DNA from: Mangrovimicrobium sp033283385
GTDB taxonomy: Bacteria > Pseudomonadota > Gammaproteobacteria > Pseudomonadales > Halieaceae
NCBI GenBank assembly: GCA_033283385.1
Contig: JAWMQQ010000001.1
Coordinates: 124,001 to 188,000 of the forward strand
Length of the DNA stretch: 64,000 nucleotides
Direction: 5' to 3'
Part shown: positions 36,332 through 44,500 of the stretch, one piece after another
Layout of the letters: the number at the start of each line of letters is the position of its first letter
How positions within the stretch are numbered: the first letter of the stretch is position 1
Made by a program: the position numbers and the translations under genes
Notes under the pieces: generated by a model
What the model saw: the letters and a program-made list of their open reading frames with translations, nothing else
Databases searched by the model: none
Told to the model about the DNA's origin: nothing

Positions 36332-37361
36332 AGCTGTCGGCGGGGGCGGCGGCGAGGCGGATGATCAGCTTGCCCTCGTTGCTGCCGTCGAACAGCTTGA
36401 GGAAGGTGTCCAGCGTATTCTCGAAGCCGTCGACGATCTCCTCGCGGAAGTGAATCCGGCCCTGTTCGATCCAGTCGCCCAACTGGGCGATACCCTGCGG
36501 AAACTGCCCGAGGTAGTCGCTGACCAGGTAGCCCTGCACCGTGGCGCTGCGCGCGAGTATCTGCCAGTAGTTGTAGGGCCCGGGTACCGGCTCGCTGGCG
36601 TTGTAGCTGGCGATGGCGCCGCAGAAGACGATGCGCGCCCGGTGGCGCAGGTTGAGCAGCGCGGCGTCGAGTATGGCGCCGCCGACATTGTCGAAGAACA
36701 CGTCGACGCCTTCCGGGCAGGCTCCCCGGATCGCGGCTTCCAGGTCGCCGCAGCTGCGGTAGTTGATGGCCGCGTCGTAGCCCAGCTCTTCCTGTATCCA
36801 GCGGCACTTTTCGTCGGTGCCGGCGAGCCCGACCACGCGGCAGCCCTTGATCTTCGCGATCTGCCCGCCCACCGAGCCGACAGCACCGGCGGCGGCGCTC
36901 ATCAGCACGGTTTCGCCTTCCTTGATCTTTCCCGCCTCCAGCAGGCCGAAGTAGGGGGTGAGGCCGACGGCGCCGAGGATATTCACGTAGTAGTGGGCGG
37001 GGAAGCGGCCGTCGTCGGGTATCGGGAACAGGGTGGCGCCGTGGGCCACGCCGTACTCCTCCCAGCCGCCCAGGCCGACGACGCGATCGCCGGGCTTCAG
37101 GTCTGCGTAGTTGCTGCTCACCACTTCGCCGAGGACGGTGCTGCGCACCGGATCGCCCAGCGGGATCGGAGGCAGGTAGTTGGGCACATCCGACATCCAG
37201 CCGCGGATCGCCGGGTCGATGGAGAAGTAGTGGTTGCGGATGAGCACCTCGCCGGGGCCGGGTTCGGGAACGGGCACTTCGCGCAGGCGCACATCCTCGC
37301 GGGAGGGCAGGCCGTCGGGGCGCTGGTGCAAGTAGAGTTGGCGGTTGGTCTTGTCGGTCAT
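36330..37361 (-). CDS. Zinc-free medium-chain NADPH-dependent reductase (enone/2-alkenal reductase-like)
   Basis: A 343-residue MDR-family protein of the leukotriene B4 12-hydroxydehydrogenase / curcumin-reductase type. It begins QLYLHQRPDG and has the N-terminal FSIDPAIRGWM, the NADP loop AAAGAVGSVGGQ, and GADVFFDNVGG-like VDVFFDNVGG. The start ATG at 37361 was preferred over a longer frame that enters the promoter region. These enzymes reduce carbon-carbon double bonds next to carbonyls. It is divergent from the Rieske ferredoxin with operator E between. Two paralogues lie at 37864 and 49308. Confidence 0.9.
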   Translation of the reverse strand: MTDKTNRQLYLHQRPDGLPSREDVRLREVPVPEPGPGEVLIRNHYFSIDPAIRGWMSDVPNYLPPIPLGDPVRSTVLGEVVSSNYADLKPGDRVVGLGGWEEYGVAHGATLFPIPDDGRFPAHYYVNILGAVGLTPYFGLLEAGKIKEGETVLMSAAAGAVGSVGGQIAKIKGCRVVGLAGTDEKCRWIQEELGYDAAINYRSCGDLEAAIRGACPEGVDVFFDNVGGAILDAALLNLRHRARIVFCGAIASYNASEPVPGPYNYWQILARSATVQGYLVSDYLGQFPQGIAQLGDWIEQGRIHFREEIVDGFENTLDTFLKLFDGSNEGKLIIRLAAAPADS

Positions 37362-37423
37362 GTCGGGCCCTGTTATTGCTTGTGGTCGGGAGTGGTGGGA
37401 GTGTAGGGCGGAGTAATATAAAA

Positions 37424-37439
37424 AGCAAACAGGATTGTT
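37424..37439. promoter_or_regulatory. Candidate operator E of the shared 16-bp motif
   Basis: AGCAAA-CAGG-ATTGTT, preceded by ATATAAAA, in the 134-bp gap between the leftward MDR gene and the rightward Rieske ferredoxin gene. The right half matches the consensus exactly. Confidence 0.5.
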
Positions 37440-37495
37440 TTGTAGTTTCCGGTATCCTACAATGCGCAACAACAATAACCATTCTGGAGCGCACT

Positions 37496-37807
37496 ATGGA
37501 AAATTTTCAACCGGTGCTGGCCGTCGAGGAGCTGGAGCCAAACAAGAATCGCGCCGTCGAGGTCAGCGGGGTCAGCGTGCTGGTCTGCAATGCCGGGGGC
37601 GAATTCTATGCCGTACGCAACCAGTGCACGCACCAGGCCTCGCCGCTGGAAGGCGGGCGCATCCGCAATTGCTACATCTCCTGCCCGCTGCACGGTGCGC
37701 GTTTCAGTCTCAAGGACGGCTCCACAGTGGGGCAGCTTACCCAGATCCCGCTGGATACCTATCCGGTGCGTGTGGTGGACGGCCAGGTCGAGGTGGCCAT
37801 CGACTGA
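37496..37807 (+). CDS. Rieske-type [2Fe-2S] ferredoxin
   Basis: A small 103-residue electron carrier. The cluster ligands are Cys44, His46, Cys63 and His66 (CTHQ and CPLHG). It passes electrons from a reductase to oxygenase alpha subunits. The window holds three Rieske oxygenases and only this ferredoxin, so it may serve all of them. No FAD/NAD ferredoxin reductase was recognised nearby. A TGGAGC ribosome site precedes the ATG. Monocistronic, convergent with the MDR gene at 37864 (56-bp gap). Confidence 0.92.
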   Translation: MENFQPVLAVEELEPNKNRAVEVSGVSVLVCNAGGEFYAVRNQCTHQASPLEGGRIRNCYISCPLHGARFSLKDGSTVGQLTQIPLDTYPVRVVDGQVEVAID

Positions 37808-37863
37808 TACCGCTCTGCGGGCCTGTGGCTGGAGCGTCCAGGTAGAGGCCGGCAAGCTCGACT

Positions 37864-38889
37864 TCAGTCCAGCTCGGCCACTTTCAACAGTTGTTTGCCG
37901 AAATTCTTGCCAAGGAAGAGGCCGGCGAGTGCTTCCGGGCAGTGTTCCAGGCCCTCGACAATATCTTCTGCAACGTGAATGGCCCCATCCTCGACCCACT
38001 GCTGCATTTGTGCGATACCCTCGGGAAAGCGATCCAGGTAGTCCAGCACGAGGAATCCCTGCATCGTCGATCTGCGTATCACGAGCTGCATGTAATTGAC
38101 CGGCCCGGGCGGCAGTCCATCGGCCGTGTAGCCACTGGAAATTCCACCGCAGAGCACAACGCGTGCGTTGAGCGCGAGGTTTACGAGAACATCGTCCAGT
38201 ATCCGGCCACCGACGTTGTCGAAAAACACGTTGACCTTGTTCCCGCACAGCGCTTTCAGGCGCTCTGCGACGTTTTCATTTTTGTAGTCGATGGCCCGGT
38301 CGAAGTTGGCCGTCTCTACCAGCCAGCGGCATTTCTCTTCGCCGCCGGCAATGCCGATCACTGTGGCGCCGAGCGCTTTCGCAATCTGTCCTGCCACGGA
38401 GCCCGTGGCGCCGGCTGCGCCGGATACCACCACGATATCGCCCGGTTGGGGTTTGCCGATATCGGTCATGCCGAAATAGGCTGTCATCCCGGTCAGGCCG
38501 TAGATGTGCAGCGCGTAAGTGGCGGGTGTGATATCACCGACCGGGGATATCGGGAACATACCCTGGCCGTTGGTGGCGATGTAATCCTGCCAGCCGAAGG
38601 TGCCAGTCACGAACTCGCCCTCCCGGTACGCAGGGTTTCTGGATTTGACCACCTTGCCGAGCGCCGCCGAGCGCATGACCTCGCCAATACTCACCGGCGG
38701 AACGTAACTGGGCAGGTCGTTCAACCAGCCGCGCTGGGCAGGTTCAAAGGACAGGTAGTAATTCCTTACCAGTATTTCGTTTTCCCGGGGTTCCGGAACC
38801 GCTTCCTCCACGAACTGGAAATGCTCCCGCCCGACCATCCCTTGCGGGCGTTCTTTCAGTAACCACCGTCGATTGCTGGCTTCGCTCAT
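37864..38889 (-). CDS. Zinc-free medium-chain NADPH-dependent reductase (paralogue 2)
   Basis: A 341-residue MDR of the same subgroup as those at 36330 and 49308. It has LSFEPAQRGWLNDLPSYVPP, the NADP loop GAAGATGSVAGQ, GNKVNVFFDNVGGRILDD and the C-terminal VEDGAIHVAEDIVEGLEH. Codon use is a little less GC-rich than in its paralogues, which may indicate a separate origin. It lies 81 bp after the cytochrome c gene on the same strand and could be the last gene of the leftward CMD-SnoaL-flavoprotein-cytochrome operon. Predicted to reduce an enone produced by the adjacent dehydrogenases or to act on the reverse side of that step. Confidence 0.9.
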   Translation of the reverse strand: MSEASNRRWLLKERPQGMVGREHFQFVEEAVPEPRENEILVRNYYLSFEPAQRGWLNDLPSYVPPVSIGEVMRSAALGKVVKSRNPAYREGEFVTGTFGWQDYIATNGQGMFPISPVGDITPATYALHIYGLTGMTAYFGMTDIGKPQPGDIVVVSGAAGATGSVAGQIAKALGATVIGIAGGEEKCRWLVETANFDRAIDYKNENVAERLKALCGNKVNVFFDNVGGRILDDVLVNLALNARVVLCGGISSGYTADGLPPGPVNYMQLVIRRSTMQGFLVLDYLDRFPEGIAQMQQWVEDGAIHVAEDIVEGLEHCPEALAGLFLGKNFGKQLLKVAELD

Positions 38890-38970
38890 CTGCCTGTCCT
38901 CATGCCCTGTCCGGGGGTAATCGGTGCGGGCGCGAACCGCAGGCCGTAGCCCCGCGGCGGGGCCGCGTAT

Positions 38971-39360
38971 TCAATTGTCCGCCGCGCCCGCTTCGATCCA
39001 CGCGCGAAACTTCGCCAGCATCGCCGCATCCAGCGGCGCCTGGCCCAGCGGCATCTGCACGCCGGAGCCGCCGGCGTCCAGGTGCGTTCCCTCCAGCTTG
39101 CGCAGCAGGTAGCTCTGGTTCGGCTCGCCGGGTTTCACCCGCAGCATGTCCGCTGCCTCGATCGAGGGGACCTCGACGAGGTTGGCGTAGGCAGCGCGCG
39201 GGTGCAACGCCATGTTGCCCGCCTCCTGCCCGGTGAGGTGGCAGGTGGCGCAGCGGGTCTTGAGTACGGGCACTATGTCTTTCTGGAAGCTCACCTCGTC
39301 GGCGAGGGCTGCGGCGTTCAGTCCGCTGGCGATCAGCAGGGCGGCGAGACGCGATTTCAT
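38971..39360 (-). CDS. Exported monoheme c-type cytochrome
   Basis: A 129-residue protein. A signal peptide (MKSRLAALLIASGLNAAALA, cut before DEVS) precedes a single heme site CATCH (Cys37, Cys40, His41). The later PGEPNQSYLLRKLEG and MPLGQAPLD match the compact cytochrome domain also common in planctomycete-type proteins; a Met in QMPLG could be the sixth ligand. Its ATG overlaps the end of the Tat-exported flavoprotein gene by 4 bp, so the two are coupled and both go to the periplasm. Probable electron acceptor for that dehydrogenase, feeding the respiratory chain. Confidence 0.9.
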   Translation of the reverse strand: MKSRLAALLIASGLNAAALADEVSFQKDIVPVLKTRCATCHLTGQEAGNMALHPRAAYANLVEVPSIEAADMLRVKPGEPNQSYLLRKLEGTHLDAGGSGVQMPLGQAPLDAAMLAKFRAWIEAGAADN

Positions 39361-41099
39361 GCAGCCCCCGTGACGTGGCGGCCGGCGATATAGCCGAAGG
39401 TGAGGGCGGGGCCGATGGTGCCGCCGGCGCCGGCATAGGCCTGGCGCATCGGGCTGGCGATGCAGTTACCGGCGCCGTACAGGCCGGGAATGGGCTTGCC
39501 CTGCGTATCCAGCACCTGGGCGTTGTGGTTGATGCGCGGGCCGCCGCAGGTGTCCAGCGCGCCGGCGGCGAGGATAATGGCGTAGTAGGGACCCTTGTCC
39601 GCGAAGGGGTGCATCACCAGGCTGGGGTAGGGGTTCTCCGGGTAGCTGGTGCCCTCGCGTCGCGCGGAGAACAGCTTGTGCCAGTCGGCGTCGTAGTCAT
39701 GCGCGCCGCGGCCGTATTCCTCATCCACCCCGGATTTCGCGTAGCCGTTGAAGCGCGCCACGGTGGTCTTCAGCTGCGCGGCGAAATCGCCCGACAGCTT
39801 CGCCCCGCCGCTGTGCTGCGCGACCTTCGCCAGCCGTGTCCCGATATCGGCGGCCAGTTCGTCCCAGGTCTCGCCGGTGGCCAGCGAGGTGGATTCGCGC
39901 GGGTCCAGCGGGAAGGGATAGGCGCCGCCGAAGGCGTCCAGGCTGCGCTGGTCGAAGACCATGAACTGCAGCTGGTTGGTGTACTCCTCCTTTGTCGGGT
40001 CCCAGTAGAAGTGGGTGCGGGTGCGGTCGTTGTAATTGCGCTTCTCGTTGGTGACCCGGTGTCCGTACTTGTTGACCACGATCATCGAGTCGCCGGGCAG
40101 CACGAAGCAGCACAGCCCGCGCACCCGGCTCACCAGCGCCTCCTCGAACTGCACCTGGGTGCGCCAGGCGATGTCCAGCGGGCCCATCGATGCCCCGGCG
40201 GCGCCGGCGATGCCGATGAAGTCGCCGGTGGAGCCGGGCAGGGCGCAGCTGCCGTAGAGCGCGGGCTGGTGCAGGTCGATCAGTTCGGTGTTGTGGGCGT
40301 AGCCGCCGCTGCCGAAGACCACGCCCTTGCGAGCCTTGATATGCAGCGTTTCGCCGAGGCTGTCGACAGTGACGCCGACCACGCGCTCGCCGTCCTTGAC
40401 CAGGCCGGTCACCCGGTGGTCGGTGAGCAGCGGTACGCCGTTGCTCTCCAGCCACTGCGCCAGGGTCACCGCCAGCGAGCCGCCGCCCTCGGTGGAGCCG
40501 GCGCCGACGGCGGGCTCCAGGGTGCGGCCGCGGGGCACCTTGTTCTCCGGCAGGTGGTCGGCGTAGTCGGGTGGGTAGATGTCCACGCCCCACATCTTGA
40601 ACTCGCGGAACTGCACCACGCCGTTGTCCTGCATAAACTCGATCATCTTCGAGCCGTTGTCGTAGAACGCTTCCAGCAGCTGGTAGTCGGGCCCGGACAG
40701 GCCCAGTGTGGGGCTGTCGGGGGTGTACTGCTGCGGGTAGGCGTAGCGCGCCAGGTACTTCAGGCAGTCTTCCTTCCTGTCCTCGATACCGCGGGCGCGC
40801 AGCAAGGGGTGGTTGGGGATCCAGCACACCCCGCCGGACTTGCCGGTGGTGCCGCCGGTGATCGGCAGTTTTTCCAGCACCAGGACCTCCGCGCCGCTCT
40901 TGCGCGCGGCGACCGCGGCGGAGCAGGCGGCGGCACCGCTGCCGACGCAGATGACGTCGGTTTCACGGTCCCAGTGCATGGCATCCCCCGCGGCGAGTAC
41001 AGTGCCGGGCAGTGAGGCCGCAGCGCTGGCGCCGGCTGCCACGCCGGCGGAGATGAGTAACTGGCGGCGCCCGATACCGGTACTGGGTTTGTCGGTCAT
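39357..41099 (-). CDS. Tat-exported FAD-dependent dehydrogenase (3-ketosteroid-dehydrogenase / fumarate-reductase flavoprotein family)
   Basis: A 580-residue flavoprotein. The twin-arginine signal (GRRQLLISAGVAAGAS, Arg11-Arg12) indicates folded export. FAD binding uses DVICVGSGAAACSAA near residue 50 and a late GLYGAGNC; ITGGTTGKSGG is the family flavin loop. The family includes 3-ketosteroid delta-1-dehydrogenases and urocanate/fumarate reductases. Coupled to a monoheme cytochrome c, it probably oxidises (desaturates) a cyclic ketone in the periplasm. The next upstream gene on the same strand is another flavoprotein, separated by a REP element. Steroid activity itself is not shown. Confidence 0.87.
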   Translation of the reverse strand: MTDKPSTGIGRRQLLISAGVAAGASAAASLPGTVLAAGDAMHWDRETDVICVGSGAAACSAAVAARKSGAEVLVLEKLPITGGTTGKSGGVCWIPNHPLLRARGIEDRKEDCLKYLARYAYPQQYTPDSPTLGLSGPDYQLLEAFYDNGSKMIEFMQDNGVVQFREFKMWGVDIYPPDYADHLPENKVPRGRTLEPAVGAGSTEGGGSLAVTLAQWLESNGVPLLTDHRVTGLVKDGERVVGVTVDSLGETLHIKARKGVVFGSGGYAHNTELIDLHQPALYGSCALPGSTGDFIGIAGAAGASMGPLDIAWRTQVQFEEALVSRVRGLCCFVLPGDSMIVVNKYGHRVTNEKRNYNDRTRTHFYWDPTKEEYTNQLQFMVFDQRSLDAFGGAYPFPLDPRESTSLATGETWDELAADIGTRLAKVAQHSGGAKLSGDFAAQLKTTVARFNGYAKSGVDEEYGRGAHDYDADWHKLFSARREGTSYPENPYPSLVMHPFADKGPYYAIILAAGALDTCGGPRINHNAQVLDTQGKPIPGLYGAGNCIASPMRQAYAGAGGTIGPALTFGYIAGRHVTGAA

Positions 41100-41132
41100 G
41101 TCTGTACTCTCCTTGCTTATCGTTTACCGCAC

Positions 41133-41276
41133 CCTGTAGGAGCCTGCTATGCAGGCGATCGCCTGCGTAGCAGGCTCCTACAACGCACGATTCCGTAGGA
41201 GCCCGCTATACGGGCGATCGCGTCTCTTGTGGGAGCCCGCTCTGCGGGCGATCGCCTGCGTAGCAGGCTCCTACGG
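41133..41276. repeat. REP-type palindromic repeat cluster (GTAGGAGC family)
   Basis: Several head-to-head units of GTAGGAGCC-TGCT...GCGATCGC...AGCA-GGCTCCTAC. The first unit, 41133-41182, is a 50-bp palindrome with a single mismatched pair. A second and third unit follow to 41276, with TGGGAGCCCGCT variants. The cluster separates two flavoprotein genes of one leftward operon, and its right part is translated as the C-terminal tail of the upstream flavoprotein. Same family as the array at 50318-50621. Confidence 0.85.
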
Positions 41277-42720
41277 TGGCCATCGCGGTCACGCCGGCTA
41301 CGCGGCCGAAATAGGAGCCGGGGCCGAGGCTCATGCCGCTGGCGTAGGTCTTGCCGCTGCGGGGTATGTGGTTGGTGCAGGCGCCCGCCGCGTACAGGCC
41401 GGGGATGGCGCGGCCATTGGCGTCCAGCACCCGGGCGTCGGGGTCGATCTGCAATCCGCCGAGGGTGATGAACAGGTAGCTGGAGCGATCAAAGGAAATG
41501 TCGAAGGCGGCCCAGGGGCCTTCATCGAGGGGCTTCAGCCAGTCCGGGTGCTTGAAGAACTGCGGGTCCTGTCCCTGGGCGGCGTTGCTGTTATACGCAT
41601 CGAGGGTCGCCTGCAACGCGCCGGCCGGCATTTCCAGTGCGCGCTCCATTTCTCCCACGGTCTCGAAGCCGTCGACCAGCTGGTGCCGGGCGGTCTCGAT
41701 TTCCGGGTAAGCGAAGATCTCCGAGTCGACGATCAGCCAGGCGCGCTGTTCCGGCTGTTCCGAAATATAGGCGCCCAGGCGGCCGTGGTAGCTGTCCTCG
41801 GCGACGAAGCGCCGGCCGTCGCGGTTGACCACGATACCCTTGATCAACTGCGCCGGCGGGTAGATGGAGGCGGTGGCGATCATGCCGGACATGGCCTGGG
41901 TGCGCGCCCCGGCGGCGCAGCCGAGTTCGATGCCGGAGCCGTCGCTATAGGCGGCGCCCAGCGGCTCGCAGGTTTCGCTGTACTGGGGCCAGTGCTCGCG
42001 CACCATGGCCTCGTTCATGGTGAAGCCGCCGGTGGCGAGGATCACGCCGCGCTCCGCCCGGTAGTGGTACTCGCGTCCCGCCCGCCTGGCCTGTACTCCG
42101 CAGATACGGCCTTCGCCGTCGCGGATGAGTGCGGTGACCTGGCTGTCGCAGGCGCTGCGCACGCCGGCCTCGGTGCAGCGTGCGATCAGCGCTTCCATGG
42201 CCAGGCCGCCGGGGCTCTCGCCCTCCTGCGCCACCTGGTGGCCGCGTGCCGCCGGCTGTGCGATCTCGCGGTAGGGCCAGACTTTCTCGTTGCCGGTGCC
42301 GATCAGCCCCTCGGTGCTCAGCAGAAAAACCGCCTTGTCCTTGTAGTAGCTGCGCTCGAAGGGGACGCCCTGGGCTTCCAGCCAGTTGAAGTGATCGACG
42401 TTGTCGCGGCAGTAGCGCTGAACCAGCGCGGCGTCCTCGCTGCCCATGCTGGACAGCATGAAGCGGTACATGTTGTCGGCGCTGTCCTCGACGCCGCAAG
42501 CCTGTTGCACCGCGGTACCGCCACCGAGATAGAAGATGCCGGAGGACAGGGCGCTGGCGCCACCGCCGCCGCTGGCGCGTTCCAGTACCAGCACGTCGCC
42601 GCCGCTGCGGCGCGCTTCCAGGGCGGCGCAGGCGCCGGCGATACCATAGCCGATGACCAGCACGTCGGCGCCGTCGTCGAAGTTGGTTACTTGTCGCAGT
42701 GCGATCACTTTCGTTGTCAT
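41206..42720 (-). CDS. FAD-dependent oxidoreductase (fumarate-reductase/ketosteroid-dehydrogenase family), cytoplasmic; tail encoded by REP DNA
   Basis: A 504-residue flavoprotein. The FAD motif VIGYGIAGACAALEA is near residue 22, SGGDVLVLERASGGGGASA follows, and a late GLYAAGACTN binds FAD. There is no signal peptide, unlike the neighbour at 39357. The last 23 or so residues (VGACYAGDRPQSG and onward) are encoded by REP sequence, with the stop inside the repeat, so the native C-terminus was probably replaced. The core fold appears complete. Third gene of the CMD-SnoaL-flavoprotein operon; likely a dehydrogenase of a cyclic ketone or enoyl intermediate. Confidence 0.87.
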   Translation of the reverse strand: MTTKVIALRQVTNFDDGADVLVIGYGIAGACAALEARRSGGDVLVLERASGGGGASALSSGIFYLGGGTAVQQACGVEDSADNMYRFMLSSMGSEDAALVQRYCRDNVDHFNWLEAQGVPFERSYYKDKAVFLLSTEGLIGTGNEKVWPYREIAQPAARGHQVAQEGESPGGLAMEALIARCTEAGVRSACDSQVTALIRDGEGRICGVQARRAGREYHYRAERGVILATGGFTMNEAMVREHWPQYSETCEPLGAAYSDGSGIELGCAAGARTQAMSGMIATASIYPPAQLIKGIVVNRDGRRFVAEDSYHGRLGAYISEQPEQRAWLIVDSEIFAYPEIETARHQLVDGFETVGEMERALEMPAGALQATLDAYNSNAAQGQDPQFFKHPDWLKPLDEGPWAAFDISFDRSSYLFITLGGLQIDPDARVLDANGRAIPGLYAAGACTNHIPRSGKTYASGMSLGPGSYFGRVAGVTAMATVGACYAGDRPQSGLPQETRSPV

Positions 42721-42748
42721 GCGTCTACCACTCTACGTTCTGGTCCAG

Positions 42749-43189
42749 TTACATTTTCAGGCCGATATCGCCCTCGGCGTGGATGCTGTGCAGTTCCCGG
42801 TGCACGATGCGCCAGCCGTCCGCGGTGCGCTGCAACCGGTCGCGGTATTCGCCCCAGACCGTGTGCAGGCTGTCGGCGAACTCGCCCTTGCCGCGATGGA
42901 TGGCCTGCAGGTAGCAGCGCGCTTCCGCTTCGTCGCCCTGCGGTTCGATGCGCATGGTGCCCAGCAGGTGCTGTGTCGGGCCGCACTGGTCAAGCACCTT
43001 GGCCATCAGGCCCTTGATCGCATCGATGCCGTTGAAGTGGCCGATGCCGACGTAGTGGGTCGTGGCGTCGGGGGTGAAGACCCGGTCCAGCCGGTCGTAC
43101 TCGCGGCGGTCCAGGGCTTCGGCGTATTCGGCCAGGATGCGGTGAATGTCCGATTCGTCGAGCACGCGCTGCACGATGTTATCTGTCAT
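42749..43189 (-). CDS. SnoaL-like / NTF2-fold protein
   Basis: A 146-residue small alpha+beta barrel. The segment IHRILAEYAEALDRREYDRLDRVF and the end DGWRIVHRELHSIH are typical of SnoaL-like proteins. AGGAGAAG before the ATG at 43189 favours this start over one 18 bp earlier. It lies between the CMD protein (36-bp gap) and the flavoprotein (28-bp gap) of the same operon. It is more distant from the SnoaL proteins at 9947 and 52116 than they are from each other. Possible dehydratase, isomerase or bound helper of the flavoprotein reaction. Confidence 0.87.
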   Translation of the reverse strand: MTDNIVQRVLDESDIHRILAEYAEALDRREYDRLDRVFTPDATTHYVGIGHFNGIDAIKGLMAKVLDQCGPTQHLLGTMRIEPQGDEAEARCYLQAIHRGKGEFADSLHTVWGEYRDRLQRTADGWRIVHRELHSIHAEGDIGLKM

Positions 43190-43225
43190 GGTTGCTTCTC
43201 CTGTCATGTGTCCTGGCGCGCCGGA

Positions 43226-43819
43226 TCAGCGGACTACCGTGGCCTCGCCGCTCCAGGGTGTTACCGCCTCGCCGGTCTTTGCCGCGAATTCCGCAGGCAA
43301 CTCCTCGACCATATCCCAGACCGCTCCGAGGCGGCCGAAGCCGACGCAGAAGGCCACCCAGCTCCCCAGTTCCACCAGTTGCGCCTCGCTGAAGTGTTCG
43401 CGCAGGCGCGCGAAGTCCGCGTCGTCGATGGACAGGTGGTCGGTGGCGAACTTGTCGGCGTAGGCGATGGCGGCTTTTTCCGCCTCGGTGAGGTCCGGGG
43501 CCGAGGGCGGCGACTGCAGCGAGCAGACCAGTTCCTCGGTGACACCGTCGACGACCGCGTCGCGGTAGCGGATGGCCATGCAACTGCGGCACTGGTTGTG
43601 GAAGGCCACCCGCAGGCGCACCAGTTCGATCAGCCGTTCCGGCAGGCTGCGCGCGGCCTTGATGCCGGCGCCCAGGGCGATGATGCCGCCGGCGATATCC
43701 GGGCAGTGGGCGAACATGCGCATGGTGCCCAGTTCCAGGGTCGTCGCCTCGTCAGCGGCAAACTGTTCGCGCAGCCAGTCGGGCCATTGCCCGGGGGGGA
43801 GTTTCTCGATGCGGCTCAC
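43226..43819 (-). CDS. Carboxymuconolactone-decarboxylase/AhpD-fold protein
   Basis: A 197-residue CMD-family protein with the CxxC redox pair in NQCRSCMAIRYRDAVVDG, and a helix-rich fold ending LGAVWDMVEELPAEF. The GTG at 43819 was chosen because a perfect AAGGAGG lies seven bases upstream and the longer frame has no homology. Members are lactone decarboxylases or AhpD-type peroxide-reducing carriers; the CxxC favours the redox type. First gene of the leftward flavoprotein operon. Operator F lies 183 bp upstream. Confidence 0.87.
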   Translation of the reverse strand: MSRIEKLPPGQWPDWLREQFAADEATTLELGTMRMFAHCPDIAGGIIALGAGIKAARSLPERLIELVRLRVAFHNQCRSCMAIRYRDAVVDGVTEELVCSLQSPPSAPDLTEAEKAAIAYADKFATDHLSIDDADFARLREHFSEAQLVELGSWVAFCVGFGRLGAVWDMVEELPAEFAAKTGEAVTPWSGEATVVR

Positions 43820-44001
43820 GGTTGTTCCTCCTTGGGCAGTGTCTCGAGGGGCTCTGTCTTGAGAGCCATCAGGACATTGCCGGACTCCGCCTCTGCACAG
43901 GTTATTATCTGTTCGTGCTGCGATTTCGGACGGCGCCACGGCTATGCCGGCCGGTATCCGTTCCTCGCTGGAGGTCGGCAGTGTAGCCCATGAAAATAAA
44001 A

Positions 44002-44017
44002 AACGTCAATGATGGTT
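44002..44017. promoter_or_regulatory. Candidate operator F of the shared 16-bp motif
   Basis: AACGTC-AATG-ATGGTT, preceded by AAAATAAAA, between the CMD gene (leftward) and an almost gene-free stretch to the right that contains a possible small ORF. One of the weaker matches in the left half. Confidence 0.35.
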
Positions 44018-44076
44018 TTAATATTGGCGAAGGTATGCCAGAATAGGCTTCAGGCTAAAGCGAATAAAAATACGAT

Positions 44077-44256
44077 ATGCCGATGTTCGACCCGACCAGC
44101 AAATTCCACCGGCCTCCGGTTTTCAGCCCGGACCGCCTGCATGCACGCGCCACCGGTTCCGTGCTCGCCGGACTCGGGTGCGCATGCCGCGATTGCGAAC
44201 TCACCCCGCGACAGGGCGACCCCCTGCGGCAACCCATGGGATCTCCGGCCTGGTAA
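44077..44256 (+). CDS. Possible small ORF (59 residues) in the 43.8-44.5 kb gap
   Basis: A 59-residue reading frame (starts MPMFDPTSKF, contains CACRDC, ends GSPAW) in the largest gap of the window (43820-44500). About three quarters of its codons end in G or C, which is high but below neighbouring genes, and the ribosome site is poor. It lies between operators F and G and is followed by two hairpins and a T-run. It resembles no family I recognise. It could be a real small protein, the 5' part of a small RNA, or chance. Low confidence is intended. Confidence 0.25.
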   Translation: MPMFDPTSKFHRPPVFSPDRLHARATGSVLAGLGCACRDCELTPRQGDPLRQPMGSPAW

Positions 44257-44270
44257 TGACTTCCAGGTGA

Positions 44271-44327
44271 GGCAGGGCGTGGCCCTGCCAGTGCGCTTGC
44301 CCCGCCCTCTGAAGGCGGGGCTTTTTT
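44271..44327 (+). terminator. Double hairpin with rho-independent terminator
   Basis: The first hairpin, GGCAGGGC-GTG-GCCCTGCC (44271-44289), is perfect. The second, GCCCCGCC-CTCTGAA-GGCGGGGC (44299-44321), is followed by TTTTTT. Together they form a classic rightward terminator with no annotated gene ending upstream, so something in 44018-44270 is probably transcribed. It insulates the next TonB receptor promoter. Confidence 0.8.
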
Positions 44328-44353
44328 ATATACAGCCACGAATGTATTTATAA

Positions 44354-44369
44354 AACCTACAGTATTGTT
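44354..44369. promoter_or_regulatory. Candidate operator G of the shared 16-bp motif
   Basis: AACCTA-CAGT-ATTGTT, preceded by TTTATAA and followed by TTTTAAATTC, 131 bp before the ATG of the TonB receptor at 44501. The TTTAAATTC flank recurs at operator I (TTTAAAATTC). Confidence 0.5.
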
Positions 44370-44500
44370 TTTTAAATTCTGGCGGGGTAGAGTGGGCGCT
44401 GGTTCGCTGTCGGGAATCCGTTTTCCCAAAGCCATCCACACTGACCGGGCCGAAAGTGCCCGACTGAATAACGAATAATTAAATGTCGGAGGTTCTCCGT

